64,000 bases of DNA from Gigaspora margarita (lineage: Eukaryota; Glomeromycota; Glomeromycetes; Diversisporales; Gigasporaceae), in assembly GCA_009809945.1 (NCBI GenBank), contig WTPW01000454.1, forward strand, positions 1 through 64,000, read 5' to 3'. The notes beneath the pieces are model-generated. The model was not told the origin of the DNA. It saw only the letters and a program-made list of their open reading frames with translations, and did no database searches. A program made the position numbers and the translations under genes. This document shows positions 12,267 through 26,723 of the stretch, in pieces (positions within the stretch are counted from its first letter, which is position 1; every line of letters starts with the position of its first letter).

Positions 12267-13228
12267 CGGAATTGCTATTTCCACCATGGTATTTTGCTAT
12301 TTCCACTATGGTTATACAAGATTTTCTATGTTTAGAATTAATATAATATATTATAAAATTATATTCTAACTTTATTATCTTTAACTCTAACCCTAACCCT
12401 AAAACAAATAAGTAAACCTTCTTTGGCTTCTAATTAAAAGTTGTAGAGCACATTTTTCTGATTCTAATGGTAGTTAAATTATCAAAATTGGCCTGGTGGA
12501 TCCCAAGATACTTGGGATCAAAGAAGAGAACATAAAGATTGGCAAATTCACTGTTACACAAACTATTCATTTTCTTTACATACGTTTTGAAACGTATTTT
12601 TATCGTAGTGAAAAATTTTACTAAAAAAAATAATAAAACTTGTTTAAGAAACTAGCATTTTTTGAGCCAAAGAACAACTTTATTTAAGAGCCAAAAGTCA
12701 ATTGTGATAATAAAATTCTGCGCAAATCACGATTATTTGTTAACGGCTTTTTTCTAACTTAGATTTGTTTTTCTTTACATACGTTTTGAAAGTTTTGTAA
12801 TAGAAAATTTTACTAAGAAAATAATAAAACATGTCTTAAGAAACTAGCATTTTTTTGAGTCAAAGAATAACTTTACTTAAGAGCCCAAAGCCAATTATCA
12901 TAATAAAATTCTGTGCAAATTATAATTTTTCGTTTGACAGCTTTTTCTAGCTTTAACAGTGAATTTGCCAATCCTTCTTTGATCCCAAGTATCTTGGGAT
13001 CCACCAGGCCGATTTTAATGATTTAACTACCATTAGAATTAGGGAAATGAGCTCTACAACTTTCAATTAGAAGCCAAAGAAGGTTTATTTATTAGTTTTT
13101 AGGGTTAGGATTAGGGTTAGGATTAAAGTTGGAAGTAGAATTAGATATATTATTTTAATTCTAAAAATAGAAAATCTTGTGTAACCATGGTGGAAATAGC
13201 AAAATACCATGTAGAAATAGCAATTCCC
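12267..13228. mobile_element. TA-flanked foldback element with about 280-bp arms
   Basis: The arms 12267-12557 and 12950-13228 are long inverted repeats sharing GGAATTGCTATTTC, a telomere-like CTAACCCTAACCCTAA stretch and GGATCCCAAGATACTTGGGATC. TA dinucleotides flank the ends. The 390-bp middle has two direct copies, offset by 199 bp, of a segment starting TTCTTTACATACGTTTTGAA. There is no coding sequence. It is probably a non-autonomous Tc1/mariner-type element. Confidence 0.7.
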
Positions 13229-13738
13229 TAAAAATAAGTGTTCTAATTATAATAATTAAAATTAATATAATATACAGTGTGTACAACCTAGTCCCGACCA
13301 ATAAAATTGATGAAGTTCAAATTGCTAATCCTTTTTTAAAAAAATAGTAAAAAAAAAATACTATTTTAAAATGTTAATTCAAAACAAGCTAAACACTTCC
13401 ATGTTCTTAAATTTTTTAAATCTATTTATATAAAAAGGGGCTTTTCTATATATCTCTGGCCAGAGATATATGATTTATATATCTCTGGCCTTTTTGGCCA
13501 ATCAAAGAACAGGAAAATCACATGATTAAATGTTCATGTATTAATCCGATTGCTGATGCAAAATCGGACGTGCATCACCAGATCCCAGATCCAGATAAAT
13601 AAGTATAGATTATCTTTGATCTGTTTTTTTTTATTTGTTTTTTTTTTTACTTGCCTTCGCTTTCTTCGCTTTTTTTTTTTATTACTAACTAATTTTTTAT
13701 TTTTTTTATTTATTTAGCTTGTTTCGCTATTGTTGCAG

Positions 13739-13790
13739 TTGGTGTCGTCGTTGGTGTCATCATTGGTGTCGTCACTAGTGTCGTCGATGT
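13739..13790. repeat. 12-bp minisatellite GTTGGTGTCGTC
   Basis: About four units (GTTGGTGTCGTC, ATTGGTGTCGTC and variants). Related GTTGGTGTC units recur scattered between about 14,098 and 14,230. On the minus strand it would encode Asp-Asp-Thr-Asn repeats. Confidence 0.7.
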
Positions 13791-14295
13791 TACTGTTAGA
13801 TTTCTTCTGTATTCGGCATTTTATATTTCTCTGACATTTTTGTGGATTGATCTTGTGTTCGTGATGTGGTCTTAAAGGTGTTCGTGTGAAAGGTCTTATA
13901 GGTGGTCTTTCGTATTTTTCTGACATTTCTTACGGTTGTCTTTTGTTTTCTCCGATGTTTTGTCTTATGTTCTTTTCTTCTTTGGCTTGTTTTAGGTTTT
14001 GCTGGGACGTGGAATTGGCTAGTGAAGTGGCTCTGGTAAAGGTTCCTCTTTTTCTTTTTTTTTTCTTTATTTTCTTTATTTTCTTTCATTGCCGTTTGTC
14101 GTTGGTGTTGTCATTGTTGGTGCCTCCTTTAGTTGCTGATGTCATTCATCAGTCCTCTTTCATCTCTGGTGTCATCTGTTGGTGTCTCTTTTTGTCATTG
14201 GTGTCATCTTTCGTTGGTGCTCTTTTCGTCTTTGGTGAGTTGTTCTTGCTGTGTGCCATATTATGCTGTATACCACTAAAGGTCATTACGTCGGT

Positions 14296-14420
14296 TGTAG
14301 GGTTAGAGTTAGGATTAGAAGGTAGAATGGTCTTAGGTTAGAGTTATGATTAGGGTTAGATAATAGCGTGGGTTTAGTGTAAGAGATAGTAGTTATACGG
14401 GTTTAGTGTTAGGGTTAAGT
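14296..14420. repeat. degenerate interstitial telomere-like motifs
   Basis: Several TTAGGGTTAGAG, TTAGGATTAG and TTAGGGTTAAG variants occur close together. Similar short runs lie at about 12381-12403 and 13104-13126 within the neighbouring element, so they travel with transposons here rather than mark a chromosome end. Confidence 0.6.
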
Positions 14421-15138
14421 CAGATAGTATCGCGAGAATATGTAAGTGTGGTTATGTATTTGTTGTATAATAAATATAAAATAAATGTTAATGAAATCAG
14501 ATTAAAGTAAATATGTATAGTAAAAAAATTGACAAGTCACCACATTCTTTAGGGTTAGGGGTTAAGATTAGGGGTTAGTTTTAGAGTAGAGTTTATATTA
14601 AACTAGTATAAGTGGATTTTAGAGGATTAAAATAGAAACCCGTGAAATAAGAAATATAATATATAAAATTGTTTGTCAATTTTATTGGGATGCATGACCA
14701 AGTTAGGGGTTGCTTAAAGCCAGGTACATATGTACGTACGTATGTACATACTACGTACATCATTTTCCTAAAATAAAATAGAGAGGACATTTTTTCATTT
14801 CCAGCACTTTTATATAGTGGGCCAAGATCGGTTTAGATAGCCATTTTTATATTTTTGTGGGTTTTCTTGTCGCCTCACTTTGTTTTGTTCAGATGGATCC
14901 AGACTACATATCGGGTAATCTCGTGATGTACTGGCCCCCTAGTGTGGTCAGATTTATAGTTACACAACCCTTCCGATCAACTGATAATCCGGGAAAAGTG
15001 GGTCACGTGACCTTTGCTTATTTTGATTGGCCAATCAGCCAGAGATATATAAGTCATATATCTCTGGCCAGAGATATATAAAAAAGCTCATAAAAAAGTT
15101 ATAGCAAGTTGAAGTTATAGTATTTTTATAATTAAAGA

Positions 15139-15349
15139 TGAAATTTGGCCACCTTTTGTATATATAAAAAAAGCAAATTTGGCCGCTTAAAAATTTAAAT
15201 TTGGCCACTTTATATATATTAAAAATTTAAATTTGGCCACTTTATATATTAAAAATTTAAATTTGGCCACTTTATATATATTAAAAATTTAAATTTGGCC
15301 ACTTTATATATATTAAAAATTTAAATTTGGCCACTTTATATATAAATTT
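15139..15349. repeat. tandem repeat of about 37 bp (AAATTTGGCCACTTTATATA)
   Basis: Five to six head-to-tail copies of AAATTTGGCCACTTTATATA plus TATTAAAAATTT. The central copies are nearly identical, which suggests recent expansion. Confidence 0.85.
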
Positions 15350-16315
15350 AGCTAAATTTTCAAATTGGCCTCTAAAAAATAAAATCTGAATTTGGCCGCT
15401 AAAATTTTTTTTTGGTTGGGACTAGGTTGTATGCACTGTATAACAAATAATTTCAATTTAAAATTTTTACTAACTTTTACTATTAAATATTTGTTAGATT
15501 TTATATATAAAAATTAGATGAAATTTTTAAATTTTAAAGTTAATAAATTTTGATAAACATGTTTATTTTTATAAATTTTAATAAATTAAAATTAAATACT
15601 AAATTTCTACAACTTTTATCAATAATTTTAGAAAATATATTTAATAAAAAAATTTTTAAATCTTGGCTAAAATTCAAAGACCTCATATGAATTACTAAAA
15701 TAGTAATAATTTCTATTATTGTTGCATAAAGCTTATATTATAAGTTAAAATTTTTTTATATAACTAATTATAATTTTTTAACTGCTACTTTATTAAAATC
15801 TTTTTTATATAACAAACTATTATTTTACAAAATTTATTAATAATTTTAAGACTATAGTTGCTTTAAATATTGTACTACCAGTAGTATATCAAAATTTGCT
15901 AAAAGTAACTGTTTAAAAAAAATTTTTTTCTTAACAACTTTATTAATAATATAAAAAAAAACTCAACCAAGCTATTCTTGTATATTAATCAGATTTTTGT
16001 ATATAAAAATTATTTAAATTTATAATTTTTTAGATTTTTAATTTATTTTTTTAACTGTACTACTGGTAGTACAAAAAGTGAAATGCTAACCATTAATTTA
16101 TTGTATTAATTGAATATGCGCTAAGCTAAATGGATTCGGAATCACCTTCAAGTTAATTCGAAATTCTTTACCAATTTGAGTGAATTTAAAATTTCGTTTC
16201 AACATAAGTGCTTTTAGAATCAACTTTATATTGATTTTAAATCTACCAAGATTCTATTCCGATGTAATGCGGGTAGTACTGGTGATGCCAGTCGTATAGG
16301 TGAAAAAAGGGTTAC

Positions 16316-18721
<2,406 letters not shown>

Positions 18722-18906
18722 CAGTCAACTCTCTTTATACCAAACCTCTCTATAACGAACTCTGGATATACTGAACTAAAAATTTTTGAATTTTATAATA
18801 GTTCAGTATAAAAAGAGTTATAGTTTCCTAAGAAAACATAGTAATTTTATAAGCGAACCTTTTTTAACAGTCAGAACTAACAGTTCGTTATAGAAAGAGT
18901 TGACTG
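18722..18906. mobile_element. pogo/Tigger-like MITE
   Basis: Starts CAGTCAACTCTCTTTATA and ends with the complement CTTTCTATA...GAGTTGACTG, followed by TA. The left flank is TG, one base from the expected TA. The second-line motif CCTCTCTATAACGAACT is typical of pogo-class ends. It is 185 bp, non-coding, and lies about 350 bp upstream of the kinase-array gene. Confidence 0.7.
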
Positions 18907-19252
18907 TATAATGCATTATACGAAAATTGGGGGTTTTTTTTAATGAAAATTATGCGATAAAATTAGGATGATTTTACGAAACTGTTAAGAGCTAAGCATA
19001 AAATAAGTTATTAGTCAATTTGATTTACCTCAGCCTTTTTGTTTAAGCCCCCGATTCAAGGCACATGATTAATACAATGTATGTAATATGAAGATCTAAA
19101 TTCCTTATTTTTTTAAATATAGTAATGAATCAAGGGCGTAATTTCTAAATGCATCAAAAAAGTAACTATAGTATAATTTTGACTAAATATATAATGTCCT
19201 CCGTTACAATTCCGGAAAATCAATTTTTTACAACACTCATTAAAAATTACGT
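18907..19252. other. upstream region of the kinase-array gene
   Basis: No gene. This is where the promoter of the following gene should lie, but I cannot point to a convincing TATA box or other element. Frames that open here (19113-19391 minus, 19149-19376 plus) overlap the first exon out of frame. Confidence 0.4.
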
Positions 19253-22200
19253 ATGCCAAATAATCAAACTGATGTTTTTGAAAATAAAAGGAAAGAATAT
19301 TATGGAAATTGTTCAATTTGTAACAGATATAACACTTCATTCTCTTGGTGTCAAGCGTGTGATCCTCAAGAAGTAATTGAAAGTTGGTCAAGTAGAAATA
19401 CAGACATTGACGAATGTATTAAAGAACTTCAATTTAAAGCAACTGAATTTCAAAATGTAATCGAGTGGATTCCTTTTAATAAGTTAGATAATATTCAAAA
19501 TATTGGTAAGATGTCTTCCGCAACCTGGTTAGATGGCATACGAATAGTTTCAAATAAAGATGGGGAATTCATAAAGTCACGTTCGCAAGCATGTAAAGTG
19601 ACACTTAAAAATTTACATGACTCTCAGAATTCATTGGATTTTTTAAGTGAAGTAAGTCAACATTATTATTTAAAATGTATGGCTTTAATTCATATTAGAT
19701 CATATAAGTTCTATTTATATATTTTATAAGTTTAAAGATCATATTCAATTCGAAGAATCAGGAAATAATGGATTTAAAGTATATGGACTTACTCATAACA
19801 CTATCACCAATAAATATATGTTGGTATTTGATGAGTTCGGTTCTAAACGAAATTCAAGTAATGGAATATGTACAAATTGTAATTTATATAATACTTCACC
19901 TGCCTGGTGTCAATTATGTGATCCTCCGAAAATAACTCAAGGATGGACAAGCGGTAATAAAGATATTGATGATTGCATCATAGAATTTCAACTTAAAGCA
20001 ACAAAATATGAAGAAATAATTGAATGGATTCCTTTTAATAAATTGGATAACTTTCAAGAAATTATTGATGGATTTTCTGCTACTTGGTTGGATGGTTTAC
20101 GAATAATATTAGGTGAAGATCGAAATTATACACGATCTCGTACATCACCGTGTACTGTTGATATTAAAACTTTATCTGATTCTAATAATTCAATTGATAT
20201 TTTAAATGTAATGAATTTCTATTCTAATTATGTCATTGGCTTTATAAATTATATTATTAATTAACAGCATTAATTCATAATATTTTTAGTTTAAAAGTAA
20301 TATTCAATGCAAATATAAAGTATACGGGCTAACTCGAAACACAACAACCAATGAATTTATGATTGTATTCGAAGAATTTAATTCTAAAAGAAAAGAGTGT
20401 CATGGAAATTGTTCAAATTGTAATCGTTATAATACTTCAAAAGCCTGGTGTCTGACATGTGATCCTTTGAGAACGTCTCAAGGATGGTCAAGTGGAAATA
20501 TTAATATTGATAATTACATTAAAGGTTTTCAAATTAAAGCAGTAGAATATGAACAAATTATTGAATGGATTCCTTTCGACAAACTAGATAATATTCAAAA
20601 AATTGGTAACAGGTTTTCAGCAACTTGGTCAGATGGAATACGAATAATCCTAGGTGAAAATTTGAATTGCAAACAATCACGCCTGCAATCATGTAGAGTT
20701 TCGCTTAAAGCTTTGCCTAATTCTCAAGATGCATTGGATTTTTTAAGAGAAGTATGTTTTAAATTTATTTGTTTTCAGTGCATAATTTTGTAATCAATAA
20801 CTTTGTAACTGATAATAACTTTTGTAATTGATACATTTGTAATTGATAATAACTTTTGTAATTGATAACTTTGTAATTTATATTAACTTTTGTAATTGAT
20901 AAATTATTTTAATTTTTCCAGTTGAAAGCCCACGTTCAAATAGAAAGCCTGAAAATATACGGACTAACTCGAGATGTAACAACCAACGAGTATATGATAG
21001 TGTTTGATGAATTTAATCATAAAAGAAATAGTACATTTAGAATCTGCGCATATTGTAACCGATTTAACACTTCGCTAGCCTGGTGCCAATCATGTGATCC
21101 TCTGAGAATAGCTAACGGATGGACAAGTGGTGACAAGGATATTGATGATTGCATCAAAGAATTTCAACTTAAAGCAACAAAATACGATGAAATAATTGAA
21201 TGGATTCCTTTTGATAGATTGTTTAATATTCAACAAATTGACGATGGATTTTCAGCAACCTGGCTAGGTGGCATGCGAAAAATTTTAAGCGAAGATCGAA
21301 ATTACACACAACCACGTTCACAATCTTGTGGAGTAACACTCAAAGCTTTACCCAATATTCAACATTCTTCATTAGATTTTTTAATTGAAGTAGGTTAATA
21401 TACTATGTATTACGTTACGTTACAATTAATAATATATAAAACATAAATTCTATATTCATATATTTTTTTTTTTATATTTAAAAGTTTAAAAACTATGTGC
21501 AGTTAAAGGGTAGTGAGCATAAAATATTTGGATTGACTCGAAATACAGTCACCAATGAATATTTGATGGTATTAGAATTTCATTATAAAAGACTTAAGGT
21601 GAATGGAACATGTTCATATTGTGTTCGATATAATACTTCACCCGCTTGGTGTCAAGCGTGTGACCCTCAAAAAATGACTGAAGGATGGACAAGTGGAAAT
21701 AAAATTATTGATGATTGCATCAAAGAACTTCAACTTAAAACAACAAAATATGAAAAAATAATTGAATGGATTCCGTTTGATAGATTAAATAATATCCAAA
21801 AGACATGTAATGGATTTTCAGCTTTTTGGTTAGATGGTAAGAGGAAAATTTTAGGAGAACGCGAGAAATCTACACAATCACGTACACTATCATGTGGAGT
21901 TGATCTTAAAGCTTTTTATGACTCTCAGAATTTAACAGATCTTATAAATGAAGTAGGTTAATTTTATTATATTATTGAATGATCATACATTTAATTTTAA
22001 TAGCATCAAATATAATTTCTATCTTTTTTTTTTTTGTTAGTTTAAAGATTTAATAAATAAGTTTGAAGTGTATGGACTAACCCGAAACACGACTACAAAT
22101 GAATATATGGTAGTATTTGAAGAATTTATTTCTAAAAGAAATGAACGAAACGGAAAATGTTCATATTGTGGTCGATATAACACTTCAAAAGCTTGGTGTC

Positions 22201-25200
22201 AGACATGTGATCCTTATAGAACTACTCAAGGATGGGCAACAAGTGGAAATAAGAATATTGATGATTGCATTAAAGAGTTTCAACTTAAAGCAACAAAATA
22301 TGAGGACACGATTGAGTGGATTCCTTTCATAAAATTATCTAATATTCATAAGACTGATGATGGATTTTCTGCAACTTGGCTAAATGGTAAAAGAATTATT
22401 TCAGGTGATTATAAGAAATATAAACAATCACGGACTTCATCGCATGTTGTGGAGTTTAAAGCTTTGACTAGTTCACAAAATTCATTAGATGTGTTAACAG
22501 AAGTATGATAAATTTTTTTATTCTTTGTTGTTCATATCTTGTAATTTTAATCTTTAATAATGGTTTATATTTTTAATACATTTAGTTTAAAAATTTTATG
22601 CAATTAGAAGGTGGAGATCTTAAAGTATATGGACTAACTCGAAGCATCATCACCAATGAATATATGATAGTATTTGGTGAATTTGATTCCAAAAGAAGCA
22701 AAAATTATGAGAAATGTCCATATTGTAGTCGATACAATACTTCTCCTGCATGGTGTCAGTCGTGTGATCCTAAGAAAATAACTCATGGATGGACAAGCGG
22801 AGAAAAAATTGTTGATGACTGTATCAAAGAATTTCAACTTAAAGAAACAGAATATGAGAATGCTATTGAATGGATCCCTTTTGGTAGATTATATAATATT
22901 AAAAAAATTGATGACAGATTTTCAGCAATTTGGTTGGATGGTAAACGATCAATTTCAAGAGTATTCGGTGGATCCACTCGATCACGTACATTACCTTGTA
23001 CAGTTGATCTTAAAAACTTTCCTGGCTCTCATAATTCATTAGATTTTTTAAGAGAAGTAAGCTAAATTTTTTTTTTATCTTAAACATGCGTATAGCTTTA
23101 AAGTTTATTTTTAAATTAAAATATATTTTCATAATATTTCAGTTTAAAAATTATGTTGAATTAAGGGGTAAAGGACTCAAAGTATACGGACTAACTCGAA
23201 ACGTAACCACCAATGAATTTATGATGGTATTAGATTTTAGAAAAGATTCATTGTATGGGAAATGCACAAAATGTAATCAATATAACACCTCAGAAGCCTG
23301 GTGTATGGCATGCGATCCTCCAAGAGCATCTCAAAGATGGATAAGTGGAAATAAGTATATTGATAAATATATTAAAGAATTACAACTTACAGCGACAGCA
23401 TATGATGAAGTGATCGAATGGATTCCTTTCGATAGATTTGATAACATCAGTGAATCATTTTTAGCAACTTGTTTGGATGGTGTACGGAAAATTTCGTATG
23501 AATATCTAAAATCTACACAATCATATTCACAGTCATGCAGGGTAGCGCTCAAAGCCTTACCGGATTCTCAAAATTCATTAGATGTTTTAAATGAAGTAAG
23601 ATGATAATATTATTTTACTTGTTTTAACTTTATAATTAAATAATGATATATTTTCATTCTATCTTAGTTTAAAAGCTATATTCAAAAAGAAAGAGTAGAA
23701 AAGGTATATGGAATTACTCGAAACACATCTACCAATGAACTTATGATAGTATTCGATAAATTTTATCGTGAAAGAGAAAATTTTTATGGAGAATGTTCAA
23801 ATTGCAATCAATTTAACACATCACCAGCCTGGTGTCAATCTTGTGATACCCTGAAAGCAACTCAAGGTTGGACAAGTGGAATTAAGGATATTGATGATTG
23901 TATTAAAGAATTTCAACTTGAAGCGGAATATTATCATGATGTAATTGAATGGATTCCTTTTGACAGATTGGAAAACATTCAAAAAATTAGTGATGGATTT
24001 TCAGCGACTTGGTTAGATGGCATACGAATGAATCCATATAATGACGATGATGATGAGGATGAGTACTCACAATTACGTTCAGAGCCGTGCGGAGTGGTGC
24101 TCAAAACTTTAACTAATTCTCAAAGTTCATTGGATTTTTTACAAGAAGTAAGTTTAAAATTTACTATTTACTAAATATAGCTTTTAATAACATATCTTCA
24201 TATATGTATATATATTTTTAGTTTAAAGATCTCATAAACAAATTTGAAGTACACGGACTAACTCGAAATACAACAACAAATGAATACATGATAGTGTGTG
24301 ATATATTTCATTCTGAAAGAAGCGACTATAATGGAAAATGTTCAATTTGTAACAGGTATAACACTTCAGAGGCTTGGTGTCAGACGTGCGATCCTCAAAA
24401 GATAACTAAAGGATGGACAAGTGGAGATAAAGCTATTGATGATTGTATTAGAGAATTTCAACTTAAAACAACAGAATATGAAGAAGCTATTGAATGGATT
24501 CCTTTTGAGAGGTTAAGCGGTTTTCGAAAGATTAATTATGGATTATTGGCAACCTGGTTAGATGGTAGAAGAGAAATGTCAGACATTTATATACAGTTAC
24601 GTACATCACCTTGTAAAGTTGATCTTAAGTCTTTACCTGATTTTCAGAATTTATCGGACTTTCTAAATGAAGTATGTTAAAATTTTTATTTTATTATATA
24701 TATATATATTTTTTAACATACATTTATTAATTCTGTTTTTATTTATATAATTTTTTATACAAGTTTAAAACTTATGTTCGTTTCGAAGATTATGTACCTA
24801 ATATTTATGGGTTAACACAAAATACAACCACGAATGAATATTTTATGGTAGTTAATACATTTGATTTTATGAGGAGAGACTCCAATGGAAACTGTGCAGA
24901 CTGTAATCGATACAATACTTGCAAAGCTTGGTGTCAGATGTGTGACCCTCAAAAAATGACTAAAGGATGGACAAGTGGCAATAAGGTTGTTGATGATTTC
25001 ATAAAAAAAATTCAACTTAGAACAACAGAATTTGAAGAAGTGATTGAATGGATTGCTTTTGATAGATTGGATAATATACAAAAGACCAGTAATGGGTTTT
25101 CTGCAACTTGGTTGGATGGTAAACGAATAGATCCATATGTTAATGAAAAATGCACACAATCACGTACTCCACCGTGTACAGTTGATCTTAAAATTATGCC

Positions 25201-26723
25201 TGATTCTCAAAATTCATTAGATTTTTTGAATGAGGTAAGTTAAAAACAATTAAAACAATTGATACTTTTTGTCATGTAAAACTTTACGATTTATTTTAAC
25301 CGATATTATATATAACATTATATTTAGGTCAAAACATGCATTGATTTGGATTATAACCCAATTAAAGTGTATGGACTAACCAAAAATAGTGCCACAAATG
25401 AATATTTAATGGTTTTTGATTTCAAAAGAGATAAGAGATATGGAAGATGCGCATATTGTGACAGATACAATACTTCAAAAGCCTGGTGTGTATCATGCAA
25501 TCCTCTGATAGCAACTCAAGGATGGACGAGCGGAAATGAAAATGTTGATGATTGTATCAAAGAACTCCAACTTGAAGCAAAAGAGTATGATGAGTTGATT
25601 GAATGGATTCCTTTCGAAAAATTAGACGGAATTCAAGGCATTAAAGAAGGAGAATGTGGATCTGTATTCATAGCAACATGGCTAGATGGTAAAAGGACTG
25701 TTTCTTATACAGATCTCAAATACACTCAACATCGTACACCATCATACGTGGTTGCACTAAAGAAATTGCCAAGCATTCATCAAGATTTTTTACAAGAAGT
25801 AAGCTGTACTATCTTTTATTTGGTTTGTTGATTATCAATTTACTAACGCTATAAATTTATTTATTTCTTTCAAGTTTAAAAATTATGCACAACTTAGACA
25901 TAAAGGTAGTAAACTTGAAGTATATGGAATGACACAAGATAAAACAAATAACGAATATTTGATGGTATTTCAATACGTAAACAGAGGAAGTCTTTGCAAA
26001 TTTTTATCAACAAATTTTAATGAACTTAACTGGAAAAATAAGTTAGAACAACTCACAGATATATCAGGAGATTTAGCACAAATTCATGAGGCAGGATATG
26101 TTCATTGTAACCTACATAGTGACAATATATTGCAACATCAATTTATTGGTGATAATTTGAAATCGTACATCTCAGGTTTAGGATTAATTAAAAAAAATGA
26201 AGATTCATGCGTAAATGAATGTGTATATGGTGTATTACCATATATCGCACCAGAAGTATTAATTAAACGAACGTATACATCAGCGGCAGATATCTATAGC
26301 TTTGGTATTATTATGGTTGAATTATCCACAGGAATTCCACCTTATTATGATGCCGAAAATGATGAGTGGTTAGCCATTGAAATATGTAATGGTTTACGCC
26401 CAGAATTTTCTAAAGACACTCCAGAATGTTATATTAATTTAGCAAGCCGATGTATGGATGCTAATCCTTCTAATAGACCAAGTGCAAAAGAAATTTATAA
26501 TGAATTGAATAGTTGGAATCATATTATAAGCAAAAGTTGGAATAGTGTAATAGATGATCTGAGCTGGAACAATCACAAATCAGAAATAAAAAAAGCATTT
26601 CAGTCAGCAAATATCGTCATCCCAGAATTAATAACAAAATCGCAAAGCAATCTTCAGGACAAATTTGTAAGCAAATTACTTAATTTTAAAAATCTTCCTG
26701 AACCAGTTAATAAACAGCAATAA
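19253..26723 (+). CDS. giant 12-module zinc-ribbon/kinase N-lobe protein with degenerate kinase C-lobe
   Basis: Thirteen exons joined by phase-0 GT-AG introns of 72-170 nt: 19253-19651, 19731-20207, 20290-20751, 20922-21389, 21485-21952, 22041-22502, 22586-23056, 23143-23595, 23668-24147, 24222-24671, 24764-25234, 25328-25798, 25875-26723. This predicts 2,126 residues. Exons 2-12 each carry a YGLTRNTTTNEYM strand pair (kinase beta4-beta5), a C-x2-C-x9-C-x2-C ribbon (YNTSxAWCxxCDP) and an IEWIPF...ATWLDG...VxLK segment (beta1-beta3, alphaC). Exon 1 starts at an ATG just before the ribbon. Exon 13 supplies the final beta4-beta5 and the only C-lobe. All four ribbon cysteines and the VxLK lysine are kept in 12 of 12 modules; the glycine loop is missing in modules 1-11. 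A TKL-like family is inferred. Likely role: multivalent scaffold or sensor. The splicing pattern is a model; some exons may be alternative. Confidence 0.85.
19731..25798 (+). repeat. tandem array of 11 duplicated exons (450-480 nt each)
   Basis: Exons 2-12 of the preceding gene are copies of one unit with its flanking splice sites. Almost all end GAA|GTAnG and begin AG|TTTAAA; the exceptions begin TTGAAA and GTCAAA. Each exon is a multiple of three and phase 0-0, so any can be skipped without shifting the frame. The repeat period is about 530-640 bp including the intron. Intron 3 (20752-20921) is longer because of an internal TTTGTAATTGATAA repeat. Intron 2 has an unusual GTAATG donor. Confidence 0.9.
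25875..26723 (+). other. pseudokinase C-lobe (last exon of the array gene)
   Basis: This 282-residue segment holds the only C-lobe of the array gene. The order is YGMTQ-TNNEYLMVFQYVNRGSL (hinge), YVHCNLHSDNIL (catalytic loop), SGLGL (DFG position), YIAPEVL, SAADIYSFGIIMVEL, and NPSNRP near the end. The catalytic aspartate of HxD is Asn (HCN) and the DFG aspartate is Gly (GLG). The loop Asn and APE motif remain. The N-lobe in front (exon 12) has a partly kept glycine loop, KEGECGSVF, and VALKKL. With both Asp residues gone, phosphotransfer is unlikely. ATP or partner binding as a pseudokinase is inferred. Confidence 0.85.

Larger units (their letters stand above)
13275..15438. mobile_element. 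2.16-kb TA-flanked non-autonomous element
   Basis: The 26-bp terminal inverted repeats begin CAGTG, match at 23 of 26 positions and share TACAACCTAGTCCC; both ends abut TA. Inner inverted blocks near 13437-13500 and 15020-15092 each hold the palindrome ATATCTCTGGCCAGAGATAT. Inside are a 12-bp GTTGGTGTCGTC minisatellite, T-rich tracts, TTAGGG-like motifs and, near the right end, a FAATTTGGCC-type 37-bp tandem array. The reading frames at 13714-14341 are products of the low-complexity sequence and do not look like a transposase. Confidence 0.7.
11959..16092. mobile_element. TTAA-flanked palindromic element containing two nested elements
   Basis: The ends carry inverted TGGTTAG(T/C)ATTTCACT, immediately bounded by TTAA on both sides (11955-11958 and 16093-16096). 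That is the target duplication typical of piggyBac-type transposition. Subterminal palindromes such as TACTACTAGTAGTAC occur on both sides. Subtracting the two TA-flanked insertions (12267-13228 and 13275-15438, each with one TA copy) leaves about 1.0 kb, mostly self-complementary and non-coding. That is almost the same size as the TTAA-flanked palindrome at 40379-41388. Confidence 0.65.

Noticed and set aside
13714-14341. Overlapping plus and minus frames (Asp/Thr repeat, Lys/Arg-rich, Phe-rich)
   Set aside because: All come from the GTTGGTGTC minisatellite and T-rich tracts inside a non-autonomous transposon; none resembles a known protein.
12381-14420. Telomere or subtelomere from TTAGGG-like motifs
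   Set aside because: Runs are short, degenerate and in both orientations inside transposons.
22634-25159. Minus-strand frames within the kinase array (for example 22634-22837 and 24812-25159)
   Set aside because: They are antisense shadows of the conserved module exons; the plus-strand reading has the family motifs.
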